A stretch of DNA of 19,548 nt, taken from JANPEZ01 sp031423155. Its GTDB lineage: Bacteria; Actinomycetota; UBA4738; HRBIN12. The stretch lies in the NCBI GenBank assembly GCA_031423155.1, contig JANPEZ010000164.1, positions 1-19,548 of the forward strand. Direction: 5' to 3'. The translations under genes and the position numbers were made by a program. The notes under the pieces were generated by a model, which worked only from the letters and a program-made list of their open reading frames with translations, was not told where the DNA came from and ran no database searches. Of this stretch, positions 5,686-13,135 are shown piece after piece. Numbering within the stretch: the stretch's first letter is position 1; each line of letters begins with the position of its first letter.

Positions 5686-7995
5686 GTGGCAACGAAAACT
5701 TCCCCCTCGAGGCGTCCGGTGGCCAAGAGCACGTCTCGGAAGTCGCCCAAGAAGCCGGTGCGCACGCCGACCCGCCAGATCCTGTCTCCCTGGGCCCGGG
5801 ACGCGGTCGGCATCGGGCTCGTGGTTCTCGCACTTCTCGCGGTCCTGTCCCTGTGGTTCGACGCCGCCGGTCCGGCCGGAGGCGCGATCTCCTGGCTCCT
5901 TCACGGGGCGTTCGGCGCGGCCGCGGTGACCTTCCCGATATTCGGCATCTACTGGGGGGTCCTGCTGCTTCGCGACACCGCCCCGGAGGATCGCGTCCGC
6001 ATGTTCATAGGCTTCGCTGTCGCAGGTCTGGGCTTGCTTGGGCTCCTGTCGCTCTTCCGCGGCAACCCAGGCACCTTCGCCGGATACGAAGACCGCGTCC
6101 TGAAGGCCGGGAAGCACCTGGCCAAGCCACTTCCCGTCTCCGGTGTCTCCGACGCCGGGGGGGTCCTCGGCGCTCTCGCCTCTCACCCGCTCTCGGTCGT
6201 GATCTCGGACATAGGGGCCGCCATCGTCTGCCTGGGCGCGACGAGTCTCGGCCTGCTGATATTCACCGGCACTCCTGTCGGAACGATCCTCACGAAGTTG
6301 AGAGACGCCCGTGAGGCTCGCGCAGAAGACGAAGAAGAGACGGAAGAGGACGTCGTCGAGGCCGAGCCCCGGAGGCCGCGTCGCCGCGCGATCCGCGAAG
6401 CCCTCGGATTGGATGACGAACTCGTGGTCGTTCCGGAGGCGACCGTAACTCTGCCCTTCCATGAACTCATCCCCGAGGACCCAGAGCCCGAACCAGAATC
6501 CGAGCCGAAGGTCGCGCGCACCATCACGACCGCCGCCGGGCCCTACCAACTTCCGTCTCTGGATCTGCTCCGAACGGCCCCGCCCTCCACCGCGGACGGC
6601 ATCCATGAGGGGGAGACCCTCGACGCGCTGGAGCGCACGCTTCAGACCTTCGGCGTGGACGCTCACGTGACGGCCTCCCACCGCGGCCCGACCGTGACCA
6701 TGTACGAGGTAGAGGTGGCAGCCGGAACCAAGGTGAACAAGGTTCTGCAGTTGTCGAGCGACATCGCTTACGCCCTTGCGACCCCGGACGTGAGGATCAT
6801 CGCGCCCATCCCCGGCAAATCGGCCATCGGTGTCGAGGTTCCCAACAAGCACCGCGACTTCGTGATGCTCGGCGACATCCTGCGTTCCAAAGCCGCCAAG
6901 GATGCCACCCACCCACTGACGGTCGCGCTCGGCAAGGACGTTCACGGCCGGGCACAGATGGTGAACCTGGCGACCATGCCGCACGTCCTGGTCGCGGGGG
7001 CGACCGGTGCCGGCAAGTCAAGCCTTATCAACTGCTTCATCACATCGCTGCTGATGCGGACCACGCCCGACGACGTTCGCCTGGTCCTGGTGGATCCCAA
7101 GCGGGTAGAGCTGAGCCACTTCGCCGAGGTCCCCCACCTGCTGAGTCCGGTGATAGTGCACCCCAAGAAGGCCGCAGAAGCCCTTCAGTGGATCGTCCGT
7201 GAGATGGAGATGCGCTACGAGACCCTGGCAACCGTCGGCGTCCGTGACATCGACGGATACGAGGAAGGCCTGGCCGCCGGAACGCTGAGGATCCCCCCCG
7301 GCATGGACCACAAGTTCGAGCACATGCCGTTCATAGTGGTGGTCATCGACGAGCTCGCCGACCTGATGATGGTCGCTCCCAGGGACGTCGAGGACGCGAT
7401 CTGTCGCATCGCTCAGATGGCACGCGCCGTCGGCATCCACCTCGTGGTCGCCACTCAGCGCCCCAGCGTCGACGTCGTCACCGGTCTCATCAAGGCGAAC
7501 ATCCCGAGCCGCATAGCGCTCATGACCTCCAGCCAGGCCGACTCGCGCGTGGTGCTGGACCAGAACGGAGCCGAGAAACTCGTCGGCCACGGAGACATGC
7601 TCTTCGCGCCCGCGAACGCGTCCAAGCCGACCCGCATCCAGGGCGCCTGGGTAACCGAATCCGAGGTGCACGCCGTCGCCGGATTCATCCGCGGCCAGCG
7701 CGAGGCCGTCTACGAGAACACCGTCGAGGGGCTGGGGCTTCCTCCGACGGAAGGCTCCGGCAACCACGCCCTGGGAAGCGACGACGACCTTCTCGAACAG
7801 GCCGCTGAGCTGGTCATCCGCTCGCAGCTCGGTTCGACATCGATGCTGCAACGCAAGCTGAAGGTCGGCTTCGCCCGCGCCGGCCGCCTGATGGATCTAA
7901 TGGAGGACAAGGGCATCGTCGGCCCCGGCCAGGGCTCGAAGGCCCGTGACGTGCTGGTGAGCTGGGAAGAGTGGGAAGAACGCCGCTCCGTTTGA
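5686..7995 (+). CDS. ftsK: DNA translocase FtsK/SpoIIIE family
   Basis: The 769-residue protein starts at a GTG abutting the rnj stop, with GGAGG at 5676-5680. It has a basic Ser/Lys/Arg-rich N-terminus (1-38), about four membrane segments (roughly 40-60, 66-95, 105-125, 165-195), and an acidic Glu/Pro-rich linker (about 205-280). The alpha/beta motor domains follow, with Walker A GATGAGKS at 438-445, Walker B VVVIDELADLMM, ATQRPSVDVVTGLIKANIPSRIA, and the Q/D-rich DSRVVLDQNGAEKLVGHGDMLF. A winged-helix gamma domain at the C-terminus (SMLQRKLKVGFARAGRLMDLMEDKGIVG) reads polar DNA motifs. It pumps chromosomal DNA through the division or sporulation septum as a membrane-bound hexamer. The linker is short compared with E. 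coli FtsK, as usual for SpoIIIE-like proteins. Confidence 0.96.
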   Translation: MATKTSPSRRPVAKSTSRKSPKKPVRTPTRQILSPWARDAVGIGLVVLALLAVLSLWFDAAGPAGGAISWLLHGAFGAAAVTFPIFGIYWGVLLLRDTAPEDRVRMFIGFAVAGLGLLGLLSLFRGNPGTFAGYEDRVLKAGKHLAKPLPVSGVSDAGGVLGALASHPLSVVISDIGAAIVCLGATSLGLLIFTGTPVGTILTKLRDAREARAEDEEETEEDVVEAEPRRPRRRAIREALGLDDELVVVPEATVTLPFHELIPEDPEPEPESEPKVARTITTAAGPYQLPSLDLLRTAPPSTADGIHEGETLDALERTLQTFGVDAHVTASHRGPTVTMYEVEVAAGTKVNKVLQLSSDIAYALATPDVRIIAPIPGKSAIGVEVPNKHRDFVMLGDILRSKAAKDATHPLTVALGKDVHGRAQMVNLATMPHVLVAGATGAGKSSLINCFITSLLMRTTPDDVRLVLVDPKRVELSHFAEVPHLLSPVIVHPKKAAEALQWIVREMEMRYETLATVGVRDIDGYEEGLAAGTLRIPPGMDHKFEHMPFIVVVIDELADLMMVAPRDVEDAICRIAQMARAVGIHLVVATQRPSVDVVTGLIKANIPSRIALMTSSQADSRVVLDQNGAEKLVGHGDMLFAPANASKPTRIQGAWVTESEVHAVAGFIRGQREAVYENTVEGLGLPPTEGSGNHALGSDDDLLEQAAELVIRSQLGSTSMLQRKLKVGFARAGRLMDLMEDKGIVGPGQGSKARDVLVSWEEWEERRSV

Positions 7996-8021
7996 AGGTC
8001 TAACCTGAGCCGGGAGGGCGC

Positions 8022-9239
8022 ATGAGCCTGGACGAGCTCGCCGCCAAGACGCCGGACACCCGCGACAGGTACGTGGACTTCCTGCGGGCGCTCAGCATCA
8101 TCGCCGTGGTCTTCGGCCACTGGCTCATCGGGATCATCTGGTGGCAGAACGGCATCATCCGCCAGACCAGCGCTATCGGCGTGGCTCCAGGGCTCTGGCT
8201 CGCGACCTGGTTCCTTCAGGTGATGCCGATCTTCTTCTTCGTCGGGGGATTCTCGAACATGGTCACGTTCGAGTCTCACGAGCGCCGCGGCGAGTCGACC
8301 TGGGCGTTCATCAAGAGCAGGCTGATCAGGCTGCTCAAGCCCTCGCTGGTCTTCCTGGGTGTGTGGATCGTGATCCAGACGGCCCTGCACCTGACGGACA
8401 CCGGCGCTCCGGCAGGGCTCACTCTGTGGGGAGATACCAAGATGCTTCGGGGGATGCTCCCTCCGGCCGCGACCATCCCGTTCGGGCCGCTGTGGTTCCT
8501 CGCGGTCTACCTCGTGATCGTCTGTATCGCGCCCGTGACGGTCAGGCTGCACAGGCGGTTCGGGTTGTGGGTGCCGACGGTGATGGTCGTCTCGACCATC
8601 ATCATCGACTTCGTCGGTTTCGGTGGGCATCGATCGAGCTTCAGGTACCTCAACATCCTGCCGGTGCTGCTCCTGCCGCACCAGCTAGGTCATTTCTACG
8701 CGGACGGCAGCCTGGCGCGCCTTTCCAAGCGGGTGTACTGGGCGATGGTCGCGGTAGGGCTGGGCGGCCTGGTGTTGCTGACCAACCCTTGGGTCTTCCA
8801 GCCGTTCGCCGCCAGGTTCCGCTGGTTCCCCGGCATCGGGCACTACCCGAGGAGCTTGCTAGGAACCGACGCCGAGCAGGTGTCGAACGCCTATCCACCG
8901 ACCGTCTGCTTCATGCTCGGTGGCATATCTGCCATCGGCATAGCCATGCTTCTTCGGCCGATGATCTCGCGCAGGCTTCAGAACCCGAAACTCTGGAAGA
9001 AGGTCATCGTCGTGAACGCTGTGATCATGACCCTGTTCCTTTGGCATATGACCGCGTATCTGCTGACCATCTTGGCGCTGTGGCCGCTTGGACTTGGCCA
9101 GGAGCAGAGCACGACTGCGAGGTGGTGGCTGGAACGCCCGGTCTGGGAGATAGTTCCCGGGCTCGTGCTCGTGGGTATCGTCGCCGCGGTCGGCCGACTC
9201 GAGCGCCCCAAGGCCCGAGCAAGACCTAGCGCTTCTTAA
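8022..9239 (+). CDS. Integral-membrane acyltransferase (acyltransferase family 3)
   Basis: The 405-residue protein opens with TRDRYVDFLRALSIIAVVFGHWL (residues 14-36), the first membrane helix and the Arg/His signature of acyltransferase family 3 (OafA/NodX-like). About ten hydrophobic segments follow (for example LATWFLQVMPIFFFVGGFSN, LWFLAVYLVIVCIAPV and VIVVNAVIMTLFLWHMTAYL). Such enzymes move acetyl or other acyl groups onto sugars of the envelope, lipids or antibiotics. The acceptor cannot be read from sequence. GGGAGG (8012-8017) sits 4 nt before the ATG. The gene follows ftsK by 26 bp in the same direction and converges on ppa. It may be the last gene of the dapA-rnj-ftsK run or a separate unit; a possible but weak -10 (TAACCT, 8001-8006) has no good -35. 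Confidence 0.85.
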   Translation: MSLDELAAKTPDTRDRYVDFLRALSIIAVVFGHWLIGIIWWQNGIIRQTSAIGVAPGLWLATWFLQVMPIFFFVGGFSNMVTFESHERRGESTWAFIKSRLIRLLKPSLVFLGVWIVIQTALHLTDTGAPAGLTLWGDTKMLRGMLPPAATIPFGPLWFLAVYLVIVCIAPVTVRLHRRFGLWVPTVMVVSTIIIDFVGFGGHRSSFRYLNILPVLLLPHQLGHFYADGSLARLSKRVYWAMVAVGLGGLVLLTNPWVFQPFAARFRWFPGIGHYPRSLLGTDAEQVSNAYPPTVCFMLGGISAIGIAMLLRPMISRRLQNPKLWKKVIVVNAVIMTLFLWHMTAYLLTILALWPLGLGQEQSTTARWWLERPVWEIVPGLVLVGIVAAVGRLERPKARARPSAS

Positions 9240-9300
9240 GGTCCTCGGCCGTGATTGCCCAGTTCTCGTGGTCTTTCCAGCGGCCGCCGATCTTCAGGCT
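9226..9300 (-). other. In-frame 24-codon open tail after the pyrophosphatase stop
   Basis: Immediately after the ppa TGA (9303-9301) the same frame stays open for 24 codons to a TAG at 9228-9226, running into the last bases of the converging acyltransferase gene. It reads protein-like, including KIGGRWKDHENWAI and ending in basic DLKKR. Pyrophosphatase homologues normally end where the TGA is, so this is not standard family sequence. It could be a stop-readthrough extension, a remnant of another gene, or chance openness in GC-rich DNA. No start codon lies within it except CTG 9297. Confidence 0.3.
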
Positions 9301-9792
9301 TCAATGCTCCGGGGCGCGCGCGAATGCTTGCTCGATGATCTCGAGCGCCTCGGCGCGGTCGCCGAAGCCGTCCGTCCCTACCGGCTTGTGCTCGAGCTGC
9401 TTGTAGACCTGGAAGAAATGCTCGATCTCGTTGAGCAGGTTCTCGTTCATGTCGTGAAGGTCCTCGACATGGGACCACATCGGGTCTTTCAGGGGTACGC
9501 ACAGGACCTTCTCGTCCGGGCCCTTCTCATCGCTCATCTTGAAGACTCCGATGGCCCGCACCCGGATGCGGCAACCGGGGAACGTGGGTTCTCCGACGAA
9601 GACGAGCGCGTCCAGCGGATCGCCGTCTCCCCCGAGCGTTCCTTCGATGAAGCCGTAATCGGCCGGGTACTGCATCGAGGTGAACAGCATCCGGTCGAGC
9701 ATTATCTGGCCCGTCTCGTGGTCAAGCTCGTACTTGTTCCTCGAGCCCTTGGGTATCTCCACGACGACGGTCAAAGTGCGCTCCCCGGTCAT
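9301..9792 (-). CDS. ppa: Inorganic pyrophosphatase, family I
   Basis: The 163-residue protein has the family I active site: VVVEIPKGSRNKYELD (8-24, with the catalytic Glu/Lys/Tyr), YPADYGFIEGTL (42-53), DGDPLDALV (56-64, Mg-binding Asp residues) and KVLCVP further on. It hydrolyses pyrophosphate released by biosynthetic ligases and polymerases, pulling those reactions forward, in the cytoplasm as a hexamer. Length is normal for actinobacterial enzymes. The ATG at 9792 lies 7 nt after TAGAAT with no Shine-Dalgarno sequence, typical of a leaderless transcript. The gene stands alone on this strand, divergent from rodZ and convergent with the acyltransferase. An unexplained in-frame tail follows its stop. 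Confidence 0.96.
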   Translation of the reverse strand: MTGERTLTVVVEIPKGSRNKYELDHETGQIMLDRMLFTSMQYPADYGFIEGTLGGDGDPLDALVFVGEPTFPGCRIRVRAIGVFKMSDEKGPDEKVLCVPLKDPMWSHVEDLHDMNENLLNEIEHFFQVYKQLEHKPVGTDGFGDRAEALEIIEQAFARAPEH

Positions 9793-9799
9793 GGGGGCG

Positions 9800-9805
9800 A
9801 TTCTA
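9800..9805 (-). promoter_or_regulatory. -10 element (TAGAAT) of ppa, leaderless
   Basis: TAGAAT on the minus strand is followed by 7 nt and then the ATG of ppa at 9792. The initiating A would then be the transcript's first base, and there is no ribosome-binding site. A recognisable -35 is not seen. It lies 15 bp from the oppositely directed rodZ -10. Confidence 0.5.
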
Positions 9806-9820
9806 GCCGTGCGTGCGCGC

Positions 9821-9826
9821 TATCAT
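9821..9826 (+). promoter_or_regulatory. -10 element (TATCAT) of the rodZ-pgsA-cinA-thpR run
   Basis: TATCAT ends 11 nt before ATG 9838, giving a leader of only a few bases, and no Shine-Dalgarno sequence is present. It is the same hexamer as before the lipoprotein gene. With the ppa -10 it forms a compact back-to-back promoter of about 45 bp between the two start codons. Confidence 0.45.
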
Positions 9827-9837
9827 CGCTGGACCCC

Positions 9838-10569
9838 ATGGCCGGAGGTTCATTGCAGGATCAGCTCATCGGAGTGGGCACCGCGCTCCGCAAAGCCCGT
9901 GAGAAGCGGGGCCTCACGCTCGAAGAGGCCAGCCGCGACACCAAGCTCGCCACCGAACAGCTCCTCGCGCTCGAAGAGGAGCGATTCTCAGAGCTCCTCG
10001 GCGACGTCTACGTCCGCGGATCGCTTCGCACCTACGCCCAGTACCTCGGTCTGTCGGGGGACAAGGTCGTCGGCGCCTACGCGAACAGGGTCGAGGACCC
10101 GGCGCCGCCGGAGCCTCCGGCGGGACTCGGTCGCATCGAGGCCGCCATCGCCGCTACGCGGATCCGTGACAACCAGCGACTATTGATCCTCGTCGCGCTC
10201 ACCGTGTTGCTGGTCGCGGTCGTGTTCGGTCTGGTCTCTCGCAAGAACCCATCGCCGGACATCGCGCCCCTGTCGAGCATCGCGGCCCAGCCTGCCGGCG
10301 ACCGTCAGATAGTCCTGGCGATGACGGCCCTCAGAGACGTTCGGGTAACCGTCACGACCGACGGACTCGCGCAGACCCTCGATCTCCTTCAGGACGAGGA
10401 GCGCTCCTTCAGCGCGGATTCGACCCTGATCGTGTACTTGGAACAGGGCGGGTCGGTCCAACTCATCCTGAACGGTTCGAATCTCGGGACACCAGGCGAG
10501 TCCGGCCGGCCATGGGAGAAGACGTTCAGCTACGAGAGTCCGGGAGGTACGTCATCGCCCAGCGGGTGA
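9838..10569 (+). CDS. RodZ-like protein: cytoplasmic HTH, one membrane helix, extracytoplasmic DUF4115-like domain
   Basis: The 243-residue protein starts with a Cro/C1-type helix-turn-helix (about 10-80: ALRKAREKRGLTLEEASRDTKLATEQLLALEEERFSELLG, then the RodZ-typical YVRGSLRTYAQYLGL). A linker and a single membrane helix at about 115-133 (LLILVALTVLLVAVVFGLV) come next. The outside domain has a DUF4115 pattern (VLAMTALRDVRVTVTTDG and VQLILNGSNLGTPGESGRPW). RodZ links MreB filaments to the wall-elongation machinery; in Actinomycetota lacking MreB the role is less clear. Neighbours pgsA, cinA and recA give the order often seen for rodZ-like genes in Gram-positives. The last four bases overlap pgsA (GTGA). 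A longer frame upstream (from 9268) lies over ppa and is not coding. Confidence 0.87.
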   Translation: MAGGSLQDQLIGVGTALRKAREKRGLTLEEASRDTKLATEQLLALEEERFSELLGDVYVRGSLRTYAQYLGLSGDKVVGAYANRVEDPAPPEPPAGLGRIEAAIAATRIRDNQRLLILVALTVLLVAVVFGLVSRKNPSPDIAPLSSIAAQPAGDRQIVLAMTALRDVRVTVTTDGLAQTLDLLQDEERSFSADSTLIVYLEQGGSVQLILNGSNLGTPGESGRPWEKTFSYESPGGTSSPSG

Positions 10570-11111
10570 AGCCTCTCGGCATAGGCTGGCCGAACCTGAT
10601 CTCGATCGGGCGATTGCTGCTTCTACCGGTGATCGTTGCGCTGGCCTGGGCCGACACTGAAGCCGCGGCATACGCGGCCGCCGCGATGTTCGTCGTCGGC
10701 GCGCTCTCGGACATCCTGGATGGATATCTCGCGCGCCGGCACGACATGACCACGACGACCGGCGCCTGGCTGGATCCGCTGTCGGATAAGCTCTTCGTCG
10801 CAACGCCTCTCGTGGCGTTAGCGCTGGACGATCGCTTCCCCTGGTGGGCGGTAGTCGTCGTTATCGGGCGTGAACTCGCGGTCTCCGTGCTCCGGTGGCG
10901 ACTGGACAAGCGCTCGGTCTCCATGCCCGCCTCGAATGCAGGAAAGTTGAAGACCCTGTCTCAGGTCTTCGCGGTGATGATCTACCTGCTGCCGCTCTCG
11001 CCCGCGTGGGATCCGTGGAAAGTGGCGGCTCTGACGATCGCCGCCGTCATGACCGTCTACTCGGGGGCGCTGTACTTCCTGACGACTTCAGCCAGGGTAA
11101 AGGTCTCGTGA
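10566..11111 (+). CDS. pgsA: CDP-diacylglycerol-glycerol-3-phosphate 3-phosphatidyltransferase
   Basis: From GTG 10566 the 181-residue protein has the complete CDP-alcohol phosphotransferase motif D-x2-DG-x2-AR-x8-G-x3-D-x3-D at residues 49-74 (D49, D52, G53, A56, R57, G66, D70, D74). Several membrane helices surround it, and the N-terminal WPNLISIGRLLLLPVI is typical of PgsA. It makes phosphatidylglycerol phosphate at the cytoplasmic membrane, the precursor of phosphatidylglycerol and cardiolipin. Other CDP-alcohol transferases, such as phosphatidylinositol-phosphate synthase, share the motif, but the WPNLIT-like start and the pgsA-cinA-recA order favour PgsA. GTG 10566 overlaps the rodZ TGA by 4 bp; an ATG at 10512 would put 54 bp inside rodZ. 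It overlaps cinA by 4 bp (GTGA). Confidence 0.92.
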   Translation: MKPLGIGWPNLISIGRLLLLPVIVALAWADTEAAAYAAAAMFVVGALSDILDGYLARRHDMTTTTGAWLDPLSDKLFVATPLVALALDDRFPWWAVVVVIGRELAVSVLRWRLDKRSVSMPASNAGKLKTLSQVFAVMIYLLPLSPAWDPWKVAALTIAAVMTVYSGALYFLTTSARVKVS

Positions 11112-12373
11112 GAGCCGAGGTCGTCGGAGTCGGTACCGAGCTTCTGCTCGGGCAGATCTCGAACACGAACGCCCGCTGGATGTCCGAGAAGCTCGCCGAG
11201 ATAGGCGTGGACGTGCCCTACCACCAGGTGGTTGGCGACAACCTGGAGCGGATCGTTGAGGTCTTGGCTCTGGCGCTTTCTCGCGCCGATGTAGTGATCG
11301 TCACCGGAGGTCTGGGTCCGACTCAGGACGACATCACTAGAGATGCGATCGCCGAGTTGATGGACGCGCCCTTGGTGCGCCACCCTGAGCTCGAATCGCT
11401 GCTTCGTTCCAAGTTCGCCAACTACGGTCGCGCGATGCCCGCGAACGATCTGAGGCAGGCGGACGTGCCCTCGGGGGCGCGCTACATAACACCGATCCGA
11501 GGAACTGCGCCGGGCCTGATCGCGGAGTTCCCCGGAAGCAAGCGCCTCTACGCCGTTCCGGGCGTTCCGCTGGAGATGGTCGAGATGATGGAGGGAACGA
11601 TCTTGCGCGAACTTGCCGCGCTCGCCGGCCCCGCAACGCTCGTCTCACGGACCCTGCGCTGCACCGGCATGGGGGAGTCACGCGTGGCCGAGATCCTCGA
11701 GGATCTCTTCACGACCCTGACCAATCCGACGGTTGCCTACTTGGCGTCTTCGGGGGAGACCAAGATCCGTCTGACCGCCAAGGCCCTGGACTCGGCTGAA
11801 GCCGAGCGCCTGATCGCGCCGGTGGCCGAGGAGGTCCTGCACAGGCTGGGCGACGTCGTCTTCACGACGAGCGATGAGTCTTTGGAGGAAGCCGTCGTGA
11901 GGCTGCTCGCTGGTGCCGGCAAGACCCTGGCCTGTGCCGAGTCGCTGACCGGTGGCTCCGTGGGTGCGAGGTTGACGTCGGTCCAGGGCGCTTCGAAGGT
12001 CTTCCTAGGGTCCGCCGTCGTCTACAGCGCGGCTGCCAAGTGCGGGATCCTGGGGGTATCCGAGTCGACGATCACAGGTCCGGGCGTGGTCAGCCGCGAG
12101 TGCGTCCTCGAGATGGCCGCAGGAGCGCGCAAGCTCTACGGAAGCGATGTTGCCCTATCGCTGACGGGAGCGGCCGGCCCAGAACCTCATGGAGGCGCCG
12201 ACCCCGGGACCGTCTGGATCGCCTTGGACGCTCCCGACGTGAACCATGCGCGCGGGTACGTCTCTCCCGGCGAGCGCGACCGGGTGCGAGCCTGGGCCGA
12301 GCAGGCGGGACTCGACCTCGTGCGGCGCCACCTCGAAGGCGCGGCCCTGCCGGCGTCGGATCGCATCATCTGA
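11108..12373 (+). CDS. cinA: CinA: competence/damage-inducible protein with nicotinamide-nucleotide amidase domain
   Basis: The 421-residue protein starts at GTG 11108, sharing GTGA with the pgsA stop. The N-terminal COG1058/MoCF-like domain shows GTELLLGQISNTNARW (9-24), VTGGLGPTQDD and PIRGTAPGL, and would act as an ADP-ribose/CoA-type pyrophosphatase. The C-terminal PncC domain (from about 255) contains ACAESLTGGSVGARLTSVQG, VVYSAAAKCGILGV and SLTGAAGPEP. This domain deamidates nicotinamide mononucleotide to recycle NAD. Both domains appear intact. Its place just before recA is widely conserved, and in some bacteria the two are cotranscribed during competence. Here thpR and a separate LexA-controlled promoter lie between. 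Confidence 0.95.
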   Translation: MRAEVVGVGTELLLGQISNTNARWMSEKLAEIGVDVPYHQVVGDNLERIVEVLALALSRADVVIVTGGLGPTQDDITRDAIAELMDAPLVRHPELESLLRSKFANYGRAMPANDLRQADVPSGARYITPIRGTAPGLIAEFPGSKRLYAVPGVPLEMVEMMEGTILRELAALAGPATLVSRTLRCTGMGESRVAEILEDLFTTLTNPTVAYLASSGETKIRLTAKALDSAEAERLIAPVAEEVLHRLGDVVFTTSDESLEEAVVRLLAGAGKTLACAESLTGGSVGARLTSVQGASKVFLGSAVVYSAAAKCGILGVSESTITGPGVVSRECVLEMAAGARKLYGSDVALSLTGAAGPEPHGGADPGTVWIALDAPDVNHARGYVSPGERDRVRAWAEQAGLDLVRRHLEGAALPASDRII

Positions 12374-12377
12374 GGTT

Positions 12378-12956
12378 ATGGCGCGAGACCTTGGGTCCGA
12401 GCCCGCGACCCAACGCCTCTTCGTCGCGTTCCCGATCTCGAGCGCGCAGCTCGACGCGGTGGCTCGGGCGATCGAACCGTGGAAGGCCGAGCTTCCCGGC
12501 CTGCGATGGGTTCCTCGCGAGAACCAGCACGTGACGGTGAAGTTCCTCGGTTCGACCTCCCCCCGGCTGATGACTTGGGTGGCGGAGGTCGTCGCCTCGG
12601 TCGCTGCGACCCACGCGCCTATGAAGACGTCGTTCGCCGGCTTGGGAGCGTTCCCATCGTCGCGCAAGGCCCGTGTTCTCTGGGCGGGGCTCGATGATGC
12701 CGGTGGCCGCATGGCCGAGGTCGCCCTGGCGCTGAATCACGTTCTGTCGTCCGAGTTCGAACCCGAGACGAGGGCGTACACGCCCCATCTCACGCTCGCG
12801 CGCTCGGACCCAGCTGCCGTTCTGCCGGAAGCGTTCGCCGGCACCTCCCTGGAGTCCGGCGCGTTCGTGCTGGACCTGCTGGTCTTGTTCCGCAGCCATA
12901 TCCGGCGTCCGGCGCCCCGGTACGAGCGGTTGGGGGAGTTCGTCCTTACGGGCTGA
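12378..12956 (+). CDS. thpR: RNA 2',3'-cyclic phosphodiesterase (2H phosphoesterase, LigT-like)
   Basis: The 192-residue protein has the two HxTx motifs of the 2H superfamily, HVTV at 51-54 and HLTL at 137-140. RLFVAFPIS at the start and KFLGSTSP after the first motif are also typical of the LigT/ThpR family. It would open 2',3'-cyclic phosphates at RNA ends to 2'-phosphate, with ATP-independent ligase activity in vitro for some members; its physiological substrate is unclear. It is slightly longer than average because of a roughly 10-residue N-terminal extension. The ATG is 4 bp after the cinA TGA, with only a poor ribosome-binding site, suggesting translational coupling. It ends 15 bp before the recA promoter. 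A cinA-thpR-recA order recurs in Gram-positive genomes. Confidence 0.92.
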   Translation: MARDLGSEPATQRLFVAFPISSAQLDAVARAIEPWKAELPGLRWVPRENQHVTVKFLGSTSPRLMTWVAEVVASVAATHAPMKTSFAGLGAFPSSRKARVLWAGLDDAGGRMAEVALALNHVLSSEFEPETRAYTPHLTLARSDPAAVLPEAFAGTSLESGAFVLDLLVLFRSHIRRPAPRYERLGEFVLTG

Positions 12957-12971
12957 AAGAGGGTCTGATAC

Positions 12972-13000
12972 TTGCACCCGAACATCTGTTCGAGTAGGCT
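12972..13000 (+). promoter_or_regulatory. recA promoter
   Basis: TTGCAC (12972-12977) and TAGGCT (12995-13000) are separated by exactly 17 bp and form a convincing -35/-10 pair directed at recA. Transcription would begin near 13007. The LexA box fills the spacer, so bound LexA would exclude polymerase. Confidence 0.7.
12979..12992 (+). promoter_or_regulatory. LexA-binding SOS box
   Basis: CGAACATCTGTTCG contains perfect CGAACA/TGTTCG half-sites around 2 bp, the GAAC-N4-GTTC operator of Actinomycetota and Firmicutes. It lies between the -35 and -10 of recA, which indicates DNA-damage induction of recA and probably recX. It is the only such site I noticed in the window. Confidence 0.85.
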
Positions 13001-13135
13001 CCCGGTCGTTCGATCTCTCTAATGACAGGGGTGTAAGTTATGTCAGACCGACTCGGTAATGTGCGCCCATCTGTTGGGAAGGTGCTCACGGCGGAGGTTG
13101 CCGAGTGGGCCAAGGGTCAGAAGGGAGTCGCGCGG

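Noticed and set aside
5308..6984. 558-codon minus-strand open frame opposite rnj and ftsK
   Set aside because: It spans the junction of two well-supported plus-strand genes and has no family motifs; a shadow frame.
8012..8018. GGGAGGG just after ftsK as a possible FtsK-orienting motif
   Set aside because: A single copy adjacent to an ATG is better explained as the acyltransferase ribosome-binding site; skew over the genome cannot be judged.
10512..10565. ATG 10512 as the pgsA start
   Set aside because: It would lie 58 bp inside rodZ; GTG 10566 gives the usual family N-terminus and a standard GTGA overlap.
13099..13120. tRNA A-box-like stretch (GTTGCCGAGTGGGCCAAGGG) in the recA leader
   Set aside because: It resembles the D-arm of Leu/Ser tRNAs, but no acceptor stem, anticodon arm or GGTTCGA T-loop follows at the right distance.
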